This document shows positions 1 through 15,000 of a stretch of 64,000 nucleotides of DNA, piece by piece (position 1 is the stretch's first letter; every line of letters starts with the position of its first letter). The notes beneath the pieces are model-generated. The model was not told the DNA's origin. It searched no databases and worked only from the letters and a program-made list of their open reading frames with translations. Where the stretch lies: NCBI GenBank assembly GCA_018389105.1, contig JACATO010000304.1, positions 3,472,001-3,536,000 of the forward strand. Reading direction: 5' to 3'. This stretch comes from Nautilus pompilius. Lineage: Eukaryota; Mollusca; Cephalopoda; Nautilida; Nautilidae. The position numbers were made by a program, and so were the translations under genes.

Positions 1-999
1 TTATGCCACTTACAAAATTGTCAAAGCTTGCTTATACCATAATGGATTCATTCCCCAATTCACATTCATGGCAGAAATGTGGACACTGGACAGTGACAAA
101 GAATGTAATCAAAGCCAAGAAACCATCTTGTGTTGCTGGTCAAACAAAATTGATAGTTGCAATCAAGAATGGCATCAACAAAATCCTCTTCAAACATTAC
201 AAACTACATACCACTTAATTTGAATAATTTAGAATAAACAGGATTTAGTCTCTGAGAACCATGACTTCACACTAACTTCACTGTACATTATATCTACAGA
301 ATGTCTGAACAGGTTTGGTTCATTTATAGTAGCTGGGACAAAATGGTGATAGCTTTGAGAACTTTCTTCAGGCATAGACATTGTTCCAGTAGTAGAGTTT
401 GTGTGTGCCTCTATTACCACCTGAGAAATGAAGAAAAAAAGTATTTGCTGAATATGTGCATTTGGCCATAAAAAGTTGAAATGGTGTGAATTGCTCATTC
501 AAAGATTCCTGACAGCTAGCTCTTGTTGAAAGTCTTCTAACAGTGTTGATAATCAATATTTCTTATAATAATGTTTGTTTCACGAAATTTATATAATTTC
601 TGTATACTAGCAGCATTATTATAATTATTTCCTTTTTGAGATATTCCAGCAGAAATGAGATAAACTTGTGCCTTGTAAGGACTGTTCAAAGGCATCATTT
701 ATTACACCTTCACAAAACTAATGCCAGTTAATGGTTCATCTGGCTGATTGATTCCTACAGCACACTGGAAAAGAATGTCATCTTGTATGTGTGGTTTACC
801 AGCTTCTGGACATGTAAACAAATAATTTTCAGCAAAATCTATTATTATTATTATACCACACAAAATTTGCTAGGGATCAAATGATTATCAATAAACCATG
901 AATATTACATGCAGTACTATACAATTTAGCATCAGTCCGTAACCCTAATCAACAGTGTGACTGAATTTCCTCCAGTCTTCAAGGTTTGAAATGCCTGTC
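1..999. other. No recognised gene (left edge)
   Basis: AT-rich sequence in which no RAB3GAP1 exon could be found. Open minus-strand stretches at 229-498 and about 700-830 are unassigned. The plus-strand frame at 3-218 has no clear relatives that I recognise. Confidence 0.5.
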
Positions 1000-1965
1000 G
1001 TCACAAAGGAAACAGTGATGACATGACATTTGATATCCACAGAACTTGTCAGAGAAATTGGTATTGAGGAGATTAAAGCAATTTAACACCATGTGGCAGA
1101 TGAGCTTAGCGTAAGCCAAAGCATCATTTTTAGGATGTGGACTCTATAAAAATTTTGGTAGTGTTGCTAGACATCATGGTGGGATCAAATCTGTCAACAA
1201 TGCATTTCCAGAATCACTTTTTGGTGTTGCAGGTGGATGAAACAATTTCTGGATAGCAACTCAGTAAAAATTTGATCTTCAAAATGCAACAGGTATCAAT
1301 GTCATAGGAAAAATTCTATATAATCAGCTTTGTGGTATGTAGTCAAGAAAAGCATTTATCTACATACCACTTACCATGGCCACCAGAGGGCATGGTAGGG
1401 CTGGACTGTAGACTATGCAGTGCGGATTGGAATGTGTGGACCCTGTACTTTTCATGGATGAATCTAGATTTTGTCAGGACTTCACAGATCAATGAACCAG
1501 CATGGAAAAGGTCAGGAAAGAGGTTTCAAGATGCAAATTTTGCTGAGCTTGAGAACTATGGAGTTAGGTTGTTCAGAGATGCTGTGAGGAGGGATTAGCT
1601 AAGATAGCAGGATTGACCTCCATGCAATCCAGAATGGCACTATGAGAAGTTTAAGATACAGAGATGAGAAAGATCTTTGATGCTTGTGTAGGTCCATACA
1701 TTGGTGCTATTAGAGATAACTTCATTTTCATGAATAACTCCTGTTAACATCATGTCCAGATAATCAACCAGAAGCAGAAGACAATCATCTTTGTGAAGTG
1801 GCCAGCTCAATTCAAACACATCTATAACATGCTAGAAGATATCACTGCAAGATGTTGTGCTACCACAAATTTTGCAGGAACATGGTGATGCTCTCATAGT
1901 GGAGTGAGATTAGCATTCAAAGAATCATCAAGAGTATGAGACACCAGTACCAAGCTATCATATGT
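1000..1965 (+). mobile_element. Degenerate Tc1-like transposase relic
   Basis: Conceptual translation of all three plus frames gives scattered blocks typical of Tc1 transposases in the correct order. DESRFCQDFTDQ lies at about 1456-1491 and RSGKRFQDANFAELENYG at about 1510-1563. A block like the Tc1 RYRDEIL...GPYIGAIRDN segment follows at about 1658-1722, and QRIIKSMRHQYQAI at about 1919-1960. Stops and frameshifts separate them, so it is long dead. Terminal repeats were not identified. It lies left of the last RAB3GAP1 exon seen, probably within an intron. Confidence 0.75.
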
Positions 1966-4900
1966 CAACTGTAATGAATCCTTAAATTATAGTTTATACA
2001 CATCTCAACATTGCTTTCCTTATGGCACCTAACAACATTATGTCCCTTGATCTTTAACAGTATTTTTATTAGTGTATAAAAGATCAGACTACTATCTTTT
2101 TCTTAATGTCTTTTAAGTACTGAGCTTGATAATTTGTTGTTTTATCTGCCATAAAGTCACCAACAGTTTCAGAATCATCCTGCAGTTTTTTTTTTTTCCT
2201 TTGGAGAGGCTTTGCAAGGTCATTTTATTTTGCTCTCAGAATACCTGAAAGACAAAATTGAAAATCTTAAACATTCACCACAAGCAACTTAATTGGCAAG
2301 ACAAATTCCTAGGCCCAAAGAGAGTTCCAGAATACTTTCAAATTTGCAATTAGTTCTTTTCTGATAAAATGACCCCCACTCCAAATTTATGGTAACATTC
2401 TGGATTTAAACTAATTATAATACAATTTTTTCTTACCTTTTACACTTTTCTTGTGCAGCCACACTGTTATCACAATGTCAGACCCTGGAATATCATTTAA
2501 ATTTAGCAGTTCCTTTCTACCATATATGTATGAAACACTGTGACAATCAAGTTCAAGATACCTATGGTACATCTGGGAAGGTCCAGTGTTTCTGCCATGG
2601 TGACCAACCAAGACAGCATGAAAATGGTTGCATTTTTAGTTTCAGGTTATGTAGCTTTCAAGATTGCTGATACAATCAACCACTGTGATCATAACGTAAT
2701 ATGCTATATGAGGAAACTGTGGTATATAAGCATAACATATATGTGATGTGCACATAAATAAAAACATTATTAGTTGCATGATTCCATCTAAAAAGCCATT
2801 TCTCTCTTATTAGCCTAAACACCATCATTTTTGGTCCAGATTTACCAATGGTATTGCCGAACAGAGTAATGAGTTTAGATTCCGTAGTTCTTGTGTCAAT
2901 GGAATTCCAAGATTCAAAGATGGGTTTTGAATTTTTTTTTCCTTCTACCTATTATAACTTGTAAATTATCACAGACACAAATTTGATACTGTTTTCAGAC
3001 TAAAAAAAAAATTTACCATAAAAAGCAAAACTATTTAAGATATTGGTTCAAACTAAGTTAAGAAGTGTTTTTAAAAGTGGGCATGGCATATTTTTAAACA
3101 TTTTCAAGATATTCATTTTATGCACAGTATATAAACATTTGAACCAAATCTGAGATGCATGGTTCTGTTCCAAATCAAAAATTGTTGCTGATGTTGTTAG
3201 GGTACTATGAGACTTGAAAATCAATTACCAAAGCCATTTTAAGTGTGTCAGTTATTTATGTTAAAAGAACCCTTTTCTTCAGTGTGATCTCATGAGCATG
3301 GCAAAATATTTTAGGTGGTTTAAACTACTCGAACATCATATCATATCAAATAAATTAGCAACTTTTGTTAAAGATAAATAACTGTTTTAAAAAATACAAA
3401 AATTAGTGAGTTAGCTGCACATATTTTTTGAAAATATTTCAACTTAATTTTCTGACTTTAGCAAAGATTTATAAACATCACGCAGACCAACCACACAAAA
3501 TGGCAAACAAAAGGGATGAAATTGACATGCTTACAACTGAATGATAGTGCTATCAATGTTAACAATGAAGGTAAAAATCAGAAAGTACAAGAACATCAAG
3601 AACTAAATGAAAAAAGGAAAGATGATAGCTCTCAGTGTCACTGACTGGTAAACATTATTAAAAATCTACAGGTTGTTAAAAATAATGAATTTCATAGAAG
3701 AAATGTATTGTATATTGATTTTAGGAAAATATAAGTGATATTGGGAATGTGCAAATAATATTGGTTTAAAATTGTATTTATGAATATCTTTTTGACTTAA
3801 GCTTTTCCTGCTTGTTTCTCATTTTTATTGTATAAGTACAATATTTTTCACTTTCAGTTTTGGTCTTAACAGTAAAGGATGCCTTAAGATTATTTATATA
3901 TTCATTCTCTATACCTCTTCATTAACACAGTAAGTGATTAAGTTTCTGTTCCATTGCATGAATACAATATTTTTTTTGGTTATGGCATTGATCCCATCAT
4001 TAACAAATGACTTTAGATTTTCCTTATAAACATTCTTTACCTCTGATAGCATGACAAAATTTGATCTATAAGAAGAAAGCAAAATGTTTTAGTATAAACT
4101 ATGAGAAAACTAAAATGAAAAGATTTTATTTTAGTATTAAACCAAAGATCAACTTATAGTGTGTTCTGCAAGAGAAAAGGTAAAAGAACTAAATGGACAG
4201 AAATCTGTGGCTGTCACTTAACAATCATAAAATTTGAGTGAATTTTAATTGTTTTATATACATTTACCATCAATTGATAAAATTTAGTTACATCTGGTAT
4301 ATGCATACAATAATATAATTCTTTTGATTTAATGAATGAATCAATGTTAAGATTCAAATTTTTAAGAAAATTAAACCTCAGATATCCTTCATATAAAAAG
4401 TTATATATCATTTGCTTGCAGTGTATTTATTCTCTGTGTGATGGCTTCAACTTTAGGTGCCCAAAAGTTGGCAGTGCTAAGTCCTCAAACCGCACAATAA
4501 GGCTTTTTAGCAGATAACTATGGCATCAGACTTCCTTGCCATAGTGGTCTCCCTTGCAGAGACTGGTAAACAAAAACAAAAAATCATCACCACCACACTG
4601 TATGCTGCTATTTCTCTGATAAAAGTGAGAAACAACAAATTATTTGATGGAATACTGAAGTATTTCATGATGTACACAGAAAAATAAAATTTTGATAATT
4701 ACCATAGGGACTTCAATATAGTGTCCAACTTAGCTCTTCAAAAAATAAACTAAATGAACAGTGATCTTTGAACTTTTCCAATGCTTTTGAAGGAAAAATA
4801 AACCATTCAAATAAATTTCAAGGTTTCTGTATGCTACAACTAATAAGTTGACAATAAAATATTTCAACTGCAGCACATATCAAATTGATACATCAAATAC

Positions 4901-5648
4901 AAAATAATATATTTTAAAAAAGGGGAGTTTCTTGCTATTTTTTGGATGGTAGGGAACATCTTCAGAAGCAAAAGTCTGCCTGTATTTTCAAATAAAACCA
5001 TTTACATAATCAGTTGGTTCTCCAAACTTAACAAACAAGAGCTGGCAAAAGAATCATTATCACAGTGAACCAAAGAGATGACAAATACATACTTTTGCAA
5101 CATCATTGGCAGGTAATTTAAATGATAATTTAGCTTGTCTGTCTGTAGTGGTGAATAGTCAGCACATTGTGACAGTAATGTACATACAGGAATAATAAAG
5201 TCACATCTGTGTTGCTTTTTTAATGAAAATTTTAGAAATAATTAATATGAAAGAGCAGCTTTGAATTTCTTTAAAACTGTCTAATGCATATAAATGAAAA
5301 CAATATTAATTACAATGAAAAAATTCATTAAAAAGACATTTTTTGGAAACATTTTGAAAACTGAAAAAAAACGTTTACTTGGAATCTATCAGTAAAGAGA
5401 GATAATTATGCCATCTAATTCTAGAATAAAAGCTACTATAATGTCAATAATTTTTATTTGCTTGTGTGTATTATCTTTCCATTACATATTCACCTACCTC
5501 CAAATCTTTTTGTAAAGTATTAAACACTGCACACATTTTTATAATTTATGTATAGCTGTAACTGATTCATGGTTATTATAGCATAAATTGTAATGAATAG
5601 GTTTTCCAAATGTTATAAATTTTAGTTGGGTTAACAATTAGATGTTAC
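1966..5648. other. Presumed RAB3GAP1 intron, no recognised exon
   Basis: AT-rich DNA with poly-A/T runs. A minus-strand open stretch at about 2411-2640 ends at a plausible donor (gtaaga) and is noted as an unassigned candidate exon. Nothing else is supported. Confidence 0.45.
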
Positions 5649-8600
5649 CTGCAATTTTTGATGGAGTAAACAGCTTCCCATGTTTGGAGGACCAGTTTCA
5701 ATTCTTTAAGAAAAACGAAATTACTAATGGTTAATAAAATGAAACATTTAAATTAAACAAAAATAAAATACTAAGAGTGTAGATGAACATTTTGTAATTC
5801 TAGAAACAATAATCCATAACCGAAAAAAAAAAAAAGTTTCATACTATAAATCAGTACAGTTGTCCCCCGGTATTCGCGGGGATTACGTCCCTTGAGCACC
5901 CACGAAGAGTGAAAAACCGCGAATATTGGACGTGGTCCATAAAAATGCCTATAAATGTCAAAATATAACGTAAAATATAATAAAAAATATAAGTAAATAT
6001 ATAATAATAATTTAATAAAAAACACAACACTCAGAGAAACACTCGAGATAGATACACGCTGTAAACTGGGATGATCCGGGGCTGCTGGGCTGCATCTGCC
6101 TGAGACAGCGCCTCGTGGGCAGCAGCCAATCAGCAGCGAGGAGAAATGAATAATTCTCTTGGATTGGCTACTTTCAAACCTCCAGCCAATAGCATTTATC
6201 TTATATTGATATTTTGCTGAATTTACGTTAGTATTTATATTACAAAATTATTAAATTGTATTGTTACTAATAATTTAGTGTTAAAAAGTGTGAAAAAAAT
6301 ATATATTGCCACGAAAAAAGCCATAAAAAAATCGCAGAAGATATTTGCGATTCTGCGAATTTGAGGGCGTTTCCACGAACAATTATTAGTTAGGTTCTAA
6401 GGAAAATTCTGCAAATAACTGGGGCCACGAATGCCGAACTGCGATTATGCGGGGGTCGACTGTATACAGTATCTTCCAACAAATATTTTTCTGAAAGCTT
6501 GTTAATTATGATTGTTAACATAGCATAATTGTGTATATTACAAAAAAGACTTGTTTAAAGGTTCCAAAAGCACTAATTGCATGTTGCACCATCCCAGAGA
6601 TTACCATTCATAGTTAATACAGAATCTCCTTTCCTACTGATTTAGACCATAATGAAGTAAAATTAGATATTAATCCATAAAACTGAAAGTAATTTTCTCT
6701 CAAACATATGAAAAATTTCTTTCAGTATAAAATCTATTTGATGATGTTAGTATGCACTGAATATTTACCTGCTTAAAAACATTAAATATCTAATGAAGCA
6801 TGTGACCTAGTTTAGAAGATAAAAGAATCTATCTATCATTTAGCAGAGATTTCATTGAAAAAGTAAATTTTAAAACTATCTAAGTAAAGCTCCAGGTTTA
6901 CATTTTGGCTGGATGTTAGCAATTGCTGAAAATTTCAGTGAGATGTTTTTAGTAGATTTCACACAGCAGCTTGACAAAATTGGTAAAATATATACCAAAT
7001 AGTTTTGTTCTTTTAAAACTAGCCCTGACTTTAGTAGACCATCAAATATTACTATTCTAATTATAAAGCTAAAGTTTGGCCTGAGACCATAGTTTAAGCA
7101 AGTTTTCATTAATCATTTACATCTTTTTCTTAATGATAACAAAAATCCCTCCCACTTTATTTTCTCAATATTGTAAAGGTTTTATCTTTTTTTTTTTCCA
7201 ACTAGATTTATAAACTAGACATTTTGGTTTCTGTTTCATGCCCTAGCTACTTTTGTATTTTTTTGTTTTTTTTCAATAGATAATGAATTCATGCTGAGCT
7301 CGAAATGTTTTGGTTTGTATTCAGCTGTGTTTTGCTGCTGCAAATTTTGTATTTTTAATTTTGTTTAAATTTCAAATCATTTCTGTACAGCTCAGTATTT
7401 ATATATATATACACACACACATACATTCAGAATGTTTTTCTCCTGTAATTTTAAGCATGAGCAATAAAAAATATGAACACACAATGGAAACCATAACTGC
7501 GAAGTCACCAATCAAATATCCATGTAGTATAAGACCAATGTGTTAGTTGGTAGAGTTCAATAGTTCATTGTGTTAGCACAGGAATGTTAGGAAAAATTTA
7601 CATTAAATGTTTCAACAGATATCTGATGGAACTTTGATCACACAAGACTTTCTTTTTTAAAAAAAATTTCGCCCTTTTCCTTAATACTAAGTATCAAGTA
7701 TTTTGTTGGAAAAAGTCTTGAAAGATCAAAATCAAGTATAAACTTAAGTTTTTTAAATAATGTTTTTATTTTTAAACTCATGATGTGCATGCACTCATAG
7801 AGTGAGGCACATTTATGGCCACCAGTGCATGATGACCAAAATTACAGAATTACCTCATTTTTGAAAAAAAATATTTCCTGTTCATTGTGTTAAAATGTAA
7901 TATATTTTTAACAAAATAAAGTCAATTTGAAGCATTATTTTGATATTCAGAAGTCTCTGCTAAACATCCATAACCCTCTGCATACCATGTCAGTATTTAC
8001 CATAAACCACTGACTTAAAAGCACTAGTTAACGTGCGCGTGTGCTTGTTGAACTGGGCACATATTTAGTCAACACACTTGTAATCCAAAATATATTGAGA
8101 TTGAAGTGATATGCAGACTTGTCACAGAGTTGTTATATTAATATGAGGAAGGTGCTGCATATCACAGACCCTAATTTAACCTGTGCTGAGTAACATAAAT
8201 TTGAAGTAGTGGTGGGGTGCTCAAGCGGTATACAGAGGGTTAATGTAATTTGTTGTGGAGATGGAGCTATGGAGTAATGAAGCCGTAAACTTCAGTATAT
8301 GCACACTTTGCAGTGTTATTTTGACTCTAGAATGTTGTTTTAAAAGATATACATAAGTGATATATTAGAAGTAAAACAAATGCTTAACTATTGCATTAGT
8401 CAAGATGGTATAATTACACTTAACAACAAAAATTCAGATTTATTTTGGGCAATGCATTATTTTTTGAGCCACCACTGTATTTAAATATTATCTTTTTTTC
8501 AGGATTGAAATATTAGTTAGAAATTGATAAACTTCTTTTCATTAGTAAGACAATGCATCAGTGCTCAGTAAACCATTCAACAGTAGTCTCTATGATCTGT

Positions 8601-8807
8601 TTTGATTGGTATATTGTGCCAAGTCATTTCTTACCCTGTGATTAGAAAGCTGTTTTCTAGCCTGTACCTCATCTCCAGTACAAACTCCTGCCATAATTGT
8701 GCCACAGCTTTCAGCCTTCCATGGTTGTTATTAACAATGCAAAAACAAATGGCCAATCTGGAGGTCAAACTGTCCAGAGGAGCTGATTTTAACTGTTTGG
8801 CCAAATC
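5649..8807 (-). CDS. RAB3GAP1: RAB3GAP1 exons 15-16 (last exons recognised)
   Basis: Exon 15 (8807-8635) follows a TTTCTTGTTAAG acceptor and encodes LKSAPLDSLTSRLAICFC, then LWQEFVLEMRYRLENSFLIT, ending in phase 2 at a GTAAGA donor. Exon 16 (5703-5649) completes the glycine codon and encodes ETGPPNMGSCLLHQKLQ, ending in phase 0 at GTAACA. The vertebrate tryptophan in the RWEN segment is leucine here (RLEN). The next family segment, which starts MLNCC in vertebrates, was searched for in 1-5648 and not found, so the gene is taken to run off the window. Confidence 0.9.
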
Positions 8808-8970
8808 CTTAACAAGAAAAACAAAGCAACCAACTATGATTAGGCATTTGCACAATGCATAAATTTAGCTAATGGTGTTTTTTTTAGGAATTCAATTTTT
8901 TTGCATTGAATGTAAAATTAGAGAGAATAAATCAAAATTTGTATAAAGATTTCTGAACTCCTTCAAAAAT

Positions 8971-9007
<37 letters not shown>

Positions 9008-12000
9008 AAACCAGCCATTAAAAACAGAAAATAAAACAAAAATTTACATTTCTTTGTAAATGTCCTTCATGCACCACAAAGACAATGTTGTTATAAAACA
9101 CCAAACCAGTTTCCATGACCACAAAATACAACTGTATGATGCAATTACTATGTCCAACTCCCCCAGTTTTTTAGACCAGATTTTAACTTCACCCCACTAT
9201 CCAGCCTTGAACGGACCTTCTACTTCAAACAAGAAGATCATTTTTAGTAACAGTAGAGGCCATAGTTAATTCGTATAGTATCAGAAGATCATATGTTATT
9301 ATGGGGGTTCCAAAAGTGCAACCTGACCCAACCATCACCTAAATTTTCCTATGTTCTCTCAGGAAAATACCTGGATCAGCGCTAGTCCCTTTTCTGCTTA
9401 AAATAGGCACATGCAGCAAATATAATGGCTACTGAGCACATACACAGAGGTGACATTTCCAGTGTTGTACAATGGTGGGAAACAAAAGAACAGTGTAGCT
9501 AAACACTTTGATTGCTCACATAGCCAACTTTGTTGTAGTATGTGTCCAGTCATGCAGTGAGCATTGCTTTTGTTGATTTAAGATGAAGATTTTTGTTAAA
9601 GTTAAACCATGGAGCCTTCCACATAAAAAATCATTGCATTAGTTAAAGGAAGAAATTTCAAGAAAAGTGGAGCTATGCTGACTTTGTAGTTAAACAAGAT
9701 GAAAAAGTGTAGTGCTTGATTTGTAGACAAAAAAGATGGCTGTGATGAAAGATTATAATATGAAGCATTATTACGAGACAAACTATGCAAATACTGGCAA
9801 TCAGTGAAAGCAAAAACTGGAACAGTTGCGTAATGGAGCACTTTGGCAGTCTGTTGCAAAAAAGTGCAATCTATTTACTGATGATAAGTTTATTAAAGTG
9901 GTAGATATAATATGCCCACTTGTCTAAAATGACAATCTCATGCAAAATAGAATACAATAGCAATCATCTTCAGAAGCAACTAACTTAACTGTTTTACTGC
10001 AGTAGGCCCAGCATTGTGGCCTGCTGAATTTGTTGTAAAATGGCCACTTTGATTCATTAATAGCAATTTTTATTACATAATTTAACTTGACCAAAACCAA
10101 AACTACTACTTTTATATGCTACACATTGAGAAAACTTAGCAGCAAAAAAGCTACTTTGAAATTTTTTTAGAAACTAGTTACTAGTACAAGCCTCAAAGAC
10201 CTAACTACAGGAATCAACATCTTTGATGCTGTGTGCCCTGCATTTGATGGAAGCAGCATGAAGTTGTCATCTCTAGTTGTTATCACAATGGATGGCGCAC
10301 CAACTATGATAAGAGAAAAAACAGGCATTTTGGCAGTCTTAAACAGGAAAGATGAAAATGTAGGCGCCAGTATTATTTATTACCACTGCATTATTCATCA
10401 GGAAACTATTTTTGTATGTCTTCAAGTTGGAGCATGTCATGAACATTGTAGTCAAGTGTGCAAACTTCATCAAGTCCAGTGGCTCAAATCAATGTAAAGT
10501 TAAGACTTTAGAGAAATACGAAGTTAAGTTTGGAGATGGTGGCTACTTCATAGCAATTCAGTTGTTGAGCATAAATGTAACTCTGAAGTGCTTCATTTTT
10601 TTTCAAGGCAGGAAATTGCTGAAAAAGACAACTTATCTCAGCTAAGCAATACCGAATAGCTGAGACCGATGACTCAGACTACTGTAGAAGCATCTGAATG
10701 ATGGTATTGTAGCCATTTCCTGGCATGCAAAGAGCTCCTAGAAGTGGAAGCCTTGAACAATGTGTTGGATCTCCTGTGCTTAGAAAAGTACTTTGAGGTT
10801 ATGGAGTGCTTGCAGGAGAATTCAGCTGGCACTTCTTTGATTTCAGGCCCCTTGATCCCTTTACATGTGATCAGGAAATGCAGTTAAAGCTTAGTGTAGA
10901 GGTAAAGGTAGCATTTGTGAACAAAAGCTAGCAGAGTTTTCTAAGCCCTCTCACTGTCAACTTACCAAGCTATTTGTTGTCATGCCCATTGAATGGCATC
11001 TCTTTTTGAAAGAACATAAATTTGAAAAGGGACCAACCTTCTTCGCCATGAATATCAATAAGTCAGTTGAATCAGAACTGAACAATCGATGATCACCTTC
11101 ATCCAATCCTTCACAATGTGACAAATTTCAAACCCATATTGCTGCAAATAACTGCCAAGAAAGTCAGTTGCATAAGTCCCAATCAAGGAGAAACAAGGTA
11201 TGCTCCTAGAAATCTCTTAATTGGGGTTAATAGAAGCTGCCTTTATATATTGGACATTTAAGTGTTTAATTATAATGAATTTTACTACACAGCCCACCCA
11301 TTAAGTGGTTCCCCACAACCAAAACCTTGGAAACCTCTTTGCTACAGAATGGAAGTGGCTACATTTCACTATGTTACTTACCTGCAACATGTCTTTCCTA
11401 CTTGCATTTACAGTAAAGCATTCTTCTGTAGCTGCAGCATTATTTGAGGCAAGTGCATCAGGGAAAAGAAACTGAAAGTTAAGGAAAAGTAAAAAAATAA
11501 TGGCCAACATCTGAGGCTTAACTACTAAAAAGTAAAAGGAAATTCATTGAACAGTCTGAACAGGTACTTTGTTCCACCACCACAAATAAAAACTACACAA
11601 AACTGTCACTTTATATAGTAAATTTATTTTAAAAATCAACAAATAAAATGCCCTCTGACAGTCCTTTCTTTAAAAAAAACAAAAACATCAAGCCATTTTT
11701 ATTTTTAAACATCTGCATGATAAAAATCAATGACAATAAAATTATATATAATAAAAAAGCTTTCTTGTTTATTTTTGTGTTAATGCCAATTTGAGCTGAT
11801 AGAAAATGAAACAAATTAGATGACGAACAGTAAATTTCTAGAAATTGCCATCCAAAAAGAGAGCTGCTCAAACTGTAAAATCTAAACATACTCTTGATTT
11901 ACACTATATTATTATGTTATCTCTTTTTGTGTAGAAACAATTTGAAAAAAAAAATATTTTGAAGTAATCAGTAACATAGTCAATAGTATCAAAGAGTGCA

Positions 12001-15000
12001 TGAAACTCACAACAAGCATTTCATTCAGAAGTGGCTCATGGATAGGGGCTTCCCCAGGTTTGATCTTAAGTCTGGTGCTGGTCTGGGAGATCACTGAAGA
12101 CAGTGAAGGAACAACAGGATCGGTAAGTCTTTGAAATGCATAACTGATGTCGCTGGACAAATCTGAAAGAGTGACATCTAATTAACAAGGAGACAGCTAA
12201 AACTACTTTATTTTAAGTCTTGATCAGTTTTACTTCTGCTGTTAAAAATTTTATATAGCTTAGGTTAAATCAGAAAGATGAGTTTGAAATGTTTTGTTTT
12301 TTTTTGTTTATAAGAACAAACAAAATCAAGAGATCTCATTAGTATATGAAATGACAGATTAGGACAACGATAATGGATTTATACCAGCACCATTTTTCAC
12401 TATAAATTTATATTGTTAATAATTTATTCAGAAAATTAGTTTAAGATGGAAAAATAAACACAGAAGTGAGATTTCTGGCTGTTTAGTACAAGGAACATTC
12501 AAATGAAACTCTGCTGAATACGCACTGCCATAAGGGTATCCATTTGGGTTTCATTTCAATGTTTCTAGTAAAGATAAATAATAGGTAATAAAATACAACT
12601 TTATTAGAATTTGTTATTTAAAATTACTGTGATATAGCTTTTTTTAAAAAAAAGACAAAAAAACTTTATTGACTGATTACAGCAGGACACATTTTCATCC
12701 ACAGAGATCCAAACTCAACCACAAATTTTTTAAAGACTACGCTTTATATTCATTTTACTTCTCAATCACTTACTTACATGATTTTTAACTAGTACACATG
12801 GATAAATCCACACTTTACCTATGTAAATGACAACAAAATATAATAAATGGTATAGATTTCAATACCATTTCAAGGTAATGACAACTAAAAGAATAAAACT
12901 TATAAAATTTCTAGGCACTATGAAGTTAATACACCTGTTCATTTTTAACAGCTTTCTGTGAGGATCCAGTGTTAAAATAAAATCACTTAAACACACCTTT
13001 CTCACTTTCTTCTTTTATTATTCCTCCAAGAAGCTCATTAGTTGACTCTTTACTGTGACACACTTCAAGAAACTCAACCAAGTAGTCCCCTGGAACAGAG
13101 AAAATAACTTTTAAGATTTTTCTAATTATTCCTATTTTTATTGTATACACTTTTGAAGAATATTAGCAATTCAATTGCCAAACCTAATATCTTTAGATAA
13201 TTAAGAAATTCTCTCAATATGTTGTGCTGTTAAGATTTTCCCTGAGAGTAAAATGTGACTAAGAAAAAAAAACAAAATTGGAAAACAAATTTAGAAAATG
13301 AAGAAATACATGACAATTTCATTGCTCAGATGCTAATTATTTAGTTTACTACAGTGGCAGTAAGTCTTTATTGCTTGAAACAAACCCTTCCCACCAACAA
13401 ATATCTACAATATCTAACAGATATGCTGCCTCATCTGTCAACAACTCTGAAATAATAAGTTCTCCTTTATACTGAATCTTGCTCAAGATTTAAGTAATAT
13501 AAATTATTTCTGTTATACTCTACAGATAGTTTAGGAAGGCAGGAAGCTTTAGCTTCTGCAAGACTTCCAGAAAAACTTAACTTGAAGGAAAAAATTTTTT
13601 CATATTCATTATGTAGATCTGATATCTATCACAATCTGTAATTTTTCTAACTTCATTATATAATTACTAAAATGCTTAAGAAGTACAGATTTGAGCTTAA
13701 TTTCTAAGATGACTATTTAAAACAAGAAAGTCAGCTTTAACTGTACATGTTATCTCACTGACCATATTATGAGAAAAATATAAGCACTGAGAAACAAAAA
13801 GGTTGTATCATTAAAGTATATCATTTTGTGAATAAATTAGTAATTTTACCTATTTTGAAGTGATTTCATACTGAAGTCACCTACCTAGTAAACATTGTGG
13901 ATCTTCTTTCATCTGTATCCTCACAGACCATTGAGGTGCCTGGAGTGGGTCCAAATCACTGCTTATACATATATGAAAAAAATAATTAAGAAATATATAA
14001 TAAAAACAATTTAAAAAAAAAGGAAACACCTTGTGTGTTAATCTGGTCTATTTGAAGAGAAAATAAAAATAGCAAAATGTTGTATAAGTATAGACAATTT
14101 TGAGATGGTTTGGGTTTTTGTGCATAGTTTATTGACCTAAGTGTGAATTTTACCCCTATTATATAATGCAAACCTCTTTGACATGGTATCTTCTCACTCT
14201 TCTGTACCAGTCTGGTGGGTTTTCTCTGCGCACTCCAGTTTTATCTCATAACTAAACTTAGAAGTTTGAGTAAGTACTTTCCATTATTGCTGAAGGAAGC
14301 AGTTCCTTTTATTTTATATATACTAAATATATATTTCTTAAAAGAAACACTTCATACACAGAATATACTTCAAACACAGAAAGTCAATGATGACTCATTT
14401 ACTAAAAGATATATTTTTGTTTTTTTTCTACTAGCTTACTATCAGAACTAGTTTCTAAACCATTATTTCAGAAATCATTCACTGCTGTCAACATTAAGTG
14501 CTGGAATGCATACATACGAGTATACTTGGTTCTCCACAATTATATCCTCTGATAAGCATGGCCAGGTACAGGAAAGGTGAAGTTCACTGTAAGAATACAA
14601 AACAGAGGCCAGAAAAGTTACAGTTACTGGTTAAATAAAACTTGGCATCAGGAGACAGATCCTAATCACTGTCAAACATTGGACCAGTTACTTAAAAAGG
14701 GTGTCTACCTACCTAACAGGATCTTCACAAGCACCAAATGGCAAATTCCCAAAACCAGTACATCCCACTTCATCTTCACCTGCAGCAGAAAAATCTACAA
14801 GAATACAGAATAACTTTGCCAATGTAAAGATGAGAACTAACTTTTAACAATGCTCATATTAATAATTTGTTCTGCATTTATGAAACATCAATTAAAGTAT
14901 TAAATTAGCCTAACAAGTTGTCTTAATAACATACACCTATTTTAGTCAAGTAAAATAAATGTTTGCTTTGAGAATAAAGAATTTCTGAAATGATGGCAAT

